Positions 5,977 to 8,589 of a DNA stretch of 8,589 bases are shown piece after piece; the first letter of the stretch is position 1; each line of letters begins with the position of its first letter. The DNA is from an uncultured Schwartzia sp. (GTDB taxonomy: Bacteria > Bacillota > Negativicutes > Selenomonadales > Selenomonadaceae). The notes beneath the pieces were generated by a model. That model was not told the origin of the DNA and did no database searches. It worked only from the letters and a program-made list of their open reading frames with translations. The position numbers were made by a program, and so were the translations under genes. Where the stretch lies: contig CAJPUA010000028.1 of NCBI GenBank assembly GCA_905373705.1, positions 1-8,589 on the forward strand, given 5' to 3'.

Positions 5977-7238
5977 CGGAATGCAGATTGACCAACCTTA
6001 TCGCGCCATCCTTCTACGGCCTGCATTGGGACGTTTTGGGGCATAAGCACACGCATTATTGGCTCTCCGGTGGGCGCGGCTCGACGAAGTCCACGTTTAT
6101 CAGCGCGGAAATTCCGCTGGGCATGATGGAGCATCCAGAGCGAAACGCGATTGTCTTTCGCCGCTATGGCGCGTATCTTCGTGACAGCGTGTTTTCGCAG
6201 ATTATATGGAGCCTCGATCGGCTTGGTGTGCTGCACTTATGGAAAGTGCAGATGAGCCCACTTCAGCTCGTTTACAAACCGACTGGGCAGCGCATTCTCT
6301 TTCGCGGTGCGGACGACCCGGTAAAGAGCAAGTCCATCAAGACGGATAAAGGTTATTTTTCGTACATTTGGTACGAAGAGACGGCAGAGTTTGAGTGCAT
6401 GGATGATATCGACACCATCAACGCCTCTCTCATGCGCGGCGGGGATCTTTTCTGGAGTTTTTATTCGTACAATCCGCCGAAAAGCAAAAACGTCTGGGTA
6501 AATAGTGAGGCTGTCCTGCCGCGCGAAGATAAAATCGTCCATAAAAGCACGTATGAGACGGTGCCGAAAGCATGGCTTGGGGAACCGTTTATCAGCGCTG
6601 CCGAATATGTGCGGCGGACGAATCCGCAAAAATGGGCATGGATGTACGGCGGGGAAGCCACTGGAACCGGCGGCGAGGTCTTTCGCAACGTCAAGCTGCA
6701 AGCGATTACCGACGAAGAGATACGAGGCTTTGACAGCCTGCGGCGCGGTCTTGACTGGGGCTACGCTTATGATCCCTTCGCCTATCTCGTTGGCAATTAT
6801 GACCGAAAGCACTTGCGCCTGTACCTCTTTTATGAGCGATACGGCCTTGATGTAAGCAATCGTCAGGCGGCGGATTGGATACGAGAGGAAAACGCGCTCA
6901 ATCAGCTTGTCTACTGTGATAACTCGGAGCCGAAGTCGGTGGCTTATTTGCAAGAAAAGGGAATTAACGCCCTGGGCTGTGAGAAGTATAACGGATCCAG
7001 AACAGAAGGGTATGCGTTCATGAGCAACGATCTCGAAGAAATCATCATTGACCCGGTGCGATGCCCAAATGCGGCCCGGGAATTTGTCGCTTACGAATTA
7101 GAGCAAGATAGGCATGGGAATTTCAAGAGCAAATATCCCGATAAGGATGACCACACCATTGACGCGGTGCATTACATGCTGAATGACGATATCACTGCGC
7201 CGATGAAGCCATTCATCGGACGGCATAAACTATATTAA
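5973..7238 (+). CDS. terL: Phage terminase large subunit (ATPase and nuclease)
   Basis: This 421-residue packaging motor pumps DNA into the prohead through the portal and cuts the concatemer. The ATPase half has Walker A SGGRGSTKS at 32-40, hydrophobic Walker B-type YIWYEETAEF at 131-140 with paired glutamates, and a coupling motif SYNPP at 165-169. The RNase H-like nuclease half has acidic residues in RGLDWG (258-263, D261), CDNSEPKS (315-322, D316) and KDDHTIDAVHYM (391-402). The length and motifs match the PBSX/SPP1-like group (Terminase_3/6). The start is GTG 5973, overlapping the small subunit stop. GGAGG at 5955-5959 is 13 bases away, a little far, so coupling from the small subunit is likely. 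No frame break or missing key residue is seen. Confidence 0.95.
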   Translation: MTECRLTNLIAPSFYGLHWDVLGHKHTHYWLSGGRGSTKSTFISAEIPLGMMEHPERNAIVFRRYGAYLRDSVFSQIIWSLDRLGVLHLWKVQMSPLQLVYKPTGQRILFRGADDPVKSKSIKTDKGYFSYIWYEETAEFECMDDIDTINASLMRGGDLFWSFYSYNPPKSKNVWVNSEAVLPREDKIVHKSTYETVPKAWLGEPFISAAEYVRRTNPQKWAWMYGGEATGTGGEVFRNVKLQAITDEEIRGFDSLRRGLDWGYAYDPFAYLVGNYDRKHLRLYLFYERYGLDVSNRQAADWIREENALNQLVYCDNSEPKSVAYLQEKGINALGCEKYNGSRTEGYAFMSNDLEEIIIDPVRCPNAAREFVAYELEQDRHGNFKSKYPDKDDHTIDAVHYMLNDDITAPMKPFIGRHKLY

Positions 7239-7254
7239 GCGAGAAGGTGGCAAC

Positions 7255-8589
7255 ATGAGCATTTTACCGATTACCACAGACGAATATACCTTGCTTCGCG
7301 ACGCTTACACAGGCGGGGGCGGCTTTGACAACGGCGATTATCTCTTCCAGCACAGCCGTGAAGATATGGCGGATTTTATGGTGCGAAAGAAGATGGCGCG
7401 CTACTCGAACTTTGTCAAAGTGATTGTAAAGGCGCTGACGAATCCAATTTTCAAGAAAACCATCGTCCGGGACTTCGAGGAAAACGATATGCTGAAAAAG
7501 TTCGTGGAAGATGTGGACGGACAACAGACCTCGCTCAACGCGTTTATGAAAAAGGCGACGAAATGGGCACGGCTTTATGGCCGTGTCTTTATTATTGTCG
7601 ATAATTACGCGGCGGAAGAACAGGCGTTGAACCGGGCGGACGCGCTTAATATGAGGCGTTTCCCGTATCTTTACGTGGTATGCCCCGACCAAATCACCGA
7701 TTATGAAACGGATCGCGCAGGTCGCTTCGTGAAACTCTCTTATAAACTGCGCGTCAAGCGGAGTAAGGGGGATATGACCGGCATCGGCGATATGGAAGAA
7801 TGGACATGGACACAAACAGGTTGGGAATGTAAGAATGGAAACAAGGCGGGAAAGGTGCGAGAGGGACTGCATGGCCTTGGTGAGATTCCGGTCGTCGCTC
7901 TCTCCGCTGTCGATGAGGATACCAACAACCCGCTCCCGGTGCCGGATATGCTGCATATTGCCAAGGCTAATCGCGATATTTTCAATCGCGACAGTGAAAA
8001 GCGGGAGATATTGAGAAATCAGTGCTTTCCGGTGCTCGTTTATCCGGCTACACGGCAAAGCGTGAACGAGCTGAAGCAAACGGATGAGGAAGGAAATCCG
8101 TTAGGCCTGACCGTGGGTACGGGGAATATGCTGGTAGTAGACGCTTCTGCCGGAGTGCTGCCGAATTTCATTGCCCCACCTTTGGAGCCGGTGCAAACGC
8201 TGCAGCAGGAGATTAAGGATATTGTCGACGATATGTACCGGCAGGCTGGCCTTACCAGCGTCGTCGGCGTGGAAACGAAGGCCTCCGGAGTGGCCAAGCA
8301 ATGGGACTTCGAGGAAACGACAAACCACTTGGCCGATATGGCTGAAAACTGCGAACTTGCTGAAGTGCAGATATTCAATCTCTTTGCGAAATGGGCGGGC
8401 ATTGAGATCAAAGAGTTGAAAATCAAGTATCCGCGCACGTTTAACATCACCGATATCGAGGATGAATTGGCCAAAGCACAGCAGATGAAAGATTTAGCTG
8501 TCGGCGGCGAGGTGGTAGCGCGGGAAATCAACCGAAAAGCGGCTAATGCGCCTGAAGTCGAGGGTGACAACCCGGTCGACCTGCAAGCT
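7255..8589 (+). CDS. Phage portal protein (3' truncated by the window)
   Basis: The frame from ATG 7255 stays open for 445 codons to the window end. GAAGGTGG at 7243-7250 is a good ribosome site, and the gene follows the large terminase by 16 bases, the usual portal position. Portals form the dodecameric vertex channel for DNA. Supporting features are the early helix with YSNFVKVIVKALTNPIFKK (50-68), the HGLGEIPVVALS segment (206-217) and the long stem-like helix EPVQTLQQEIKDIVDDMYRQ (311-330). These are followed by AGLTSVVGVETKASGVAKQW (331-350) and a charged helical region to about 440. The pattern resembles SPP1-gp6-like or DUF4055-type portals; I cannot choose between them. The end of the protein, typically a few tens of residues more, is missing. 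A long reverse-strand frame over this gene is a shadow. Confidence 0.85.
   Translation, partial: MSILPITTDEYTLLRDAYTGGGGFDNGDYLFQHSREDMADFMVRKKMARYSNFVKVIVKALTNPIFKKTIVRDFEENDMLKKFVEDVDGQQTSLNAFMKKATKWARLYGRVFIIVDNYAAEEQALNRADALNMRRFPYLYVVCPDQITDYETDRAGRFVKLSYKLRVKRSKGDMTGIGDMEEWTWTQTGWECKNGNKAGKVREGLHGLGEIPVVALSAVDEDTNNPLPVPDMLHIAKANRDIFNRDSEKREILRNQCFPVLVYPATRQSVNELKQTDEEGNPLGLTVGTGNMLVVDASAGVLPNFIAPPLEPVQTLQQEIKDIVDDMYRQAGLTSVVGVETKASGVAKQWDFEETTNHLADMAENCELAEVQIFNLFAKWAGIEIKELKIKYPRTFNITDIEDELAKAQQMKDLAVGGEVVAREINRKAANAPEVEGDNPVDLQA

Noticed and set aside
6237..6953. A 238-codon reverse-strand frame inside the large terminase
   Set aside because: It is fully covered by the terminase ATPase and nuclease motifs on the other strand, so it is a shadow.
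7264..8079. A 271-codon open frame on the reverse strand
   Set aside because: It lies entirely inside the portal gene, whose forward translation is clearly a phage portal. The reverse frame is open because of the codon bias of the forward gene, and its product has no recognisable family.

Overview
The window is a contiguous piece of a tailed double-stranded DNA phage or prophage. It runs from the end of the early/DNA-metabolism region into the start of the head morphogenesis module, and every convincing gene lies on the + strand. Base composition is moderate (about half G+C by eye). Shine-Dalgarno sites are strong and Firmicutes-like (GGAGG, AAGGAG, AGGAGG), and GTG and TTG starts are used. 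The terminase is of the PBSX/SPP1 kind. Together these suggest a Bacillota host; a Negativicutes or clostridial anaerobe would fit, but nothing in the window fixes the genus. No integrase, att site, tRNA, insertion sequence or CRISPR array is visible, so integrated prophage and free phage cannot be told apart.

Layout. Bases 2-130 hold the C-terminal end of an unrecognised gene, followed by a possible overlapping mini-ORF (105-209). Next is an 834-residue fusion of an SF2/SNF2-like helicase and a beta-class N4/N6 DNA methyltransferase (175-2679). It is followed by a 163-residue sigma-region-4-like regulator of the ArpU/RinA type (2716-3207). The gap after the regulator holds a phased array of 11-12 bp T-led repeats, an extended -10 promoter, a two-hairpin leader whose second hairpin looks like an intrinsic terminator, and a good ribosome binding site. 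These lead into a ParB-domain/DNA methyltransferase fusion (3415-4773). A second structured gap (4774-4909) ends in a 13-bp hairpin that buries the Shine-Dalgarno of a 75-residue conserved-looking protein (4910-5137). Then come terminase small subunit (5173-5976), terminase large subunit (5973-7238, overlapping it by 4 bases) and a portal protein (7255 to the window end, incomplete).

How it fits together (inference). The regulator probably switches on the late operon from the repeat-bearing promoter directly behind its own gene. That operon encodes a modification enzyme and the packaging motor: small terminase selects the DNA, large terminase translocates and cuts it, and the portal is the channel. 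The two methyltransferases have different architectures and motifs and no restriction endonuclease is visible, so they most likely modify phage DNA for protection or to mark it.

No complete unknown system is evident. The most interesting signals are the regulatory RNA/DNA structures in the two gaps (3236-3389 and 4785-4908), the helicase-methyltransferase fusion with a diverged catalytic motif, and an iterated GGTAAC hexamer inside the small terminase gene that could be a packaging site.
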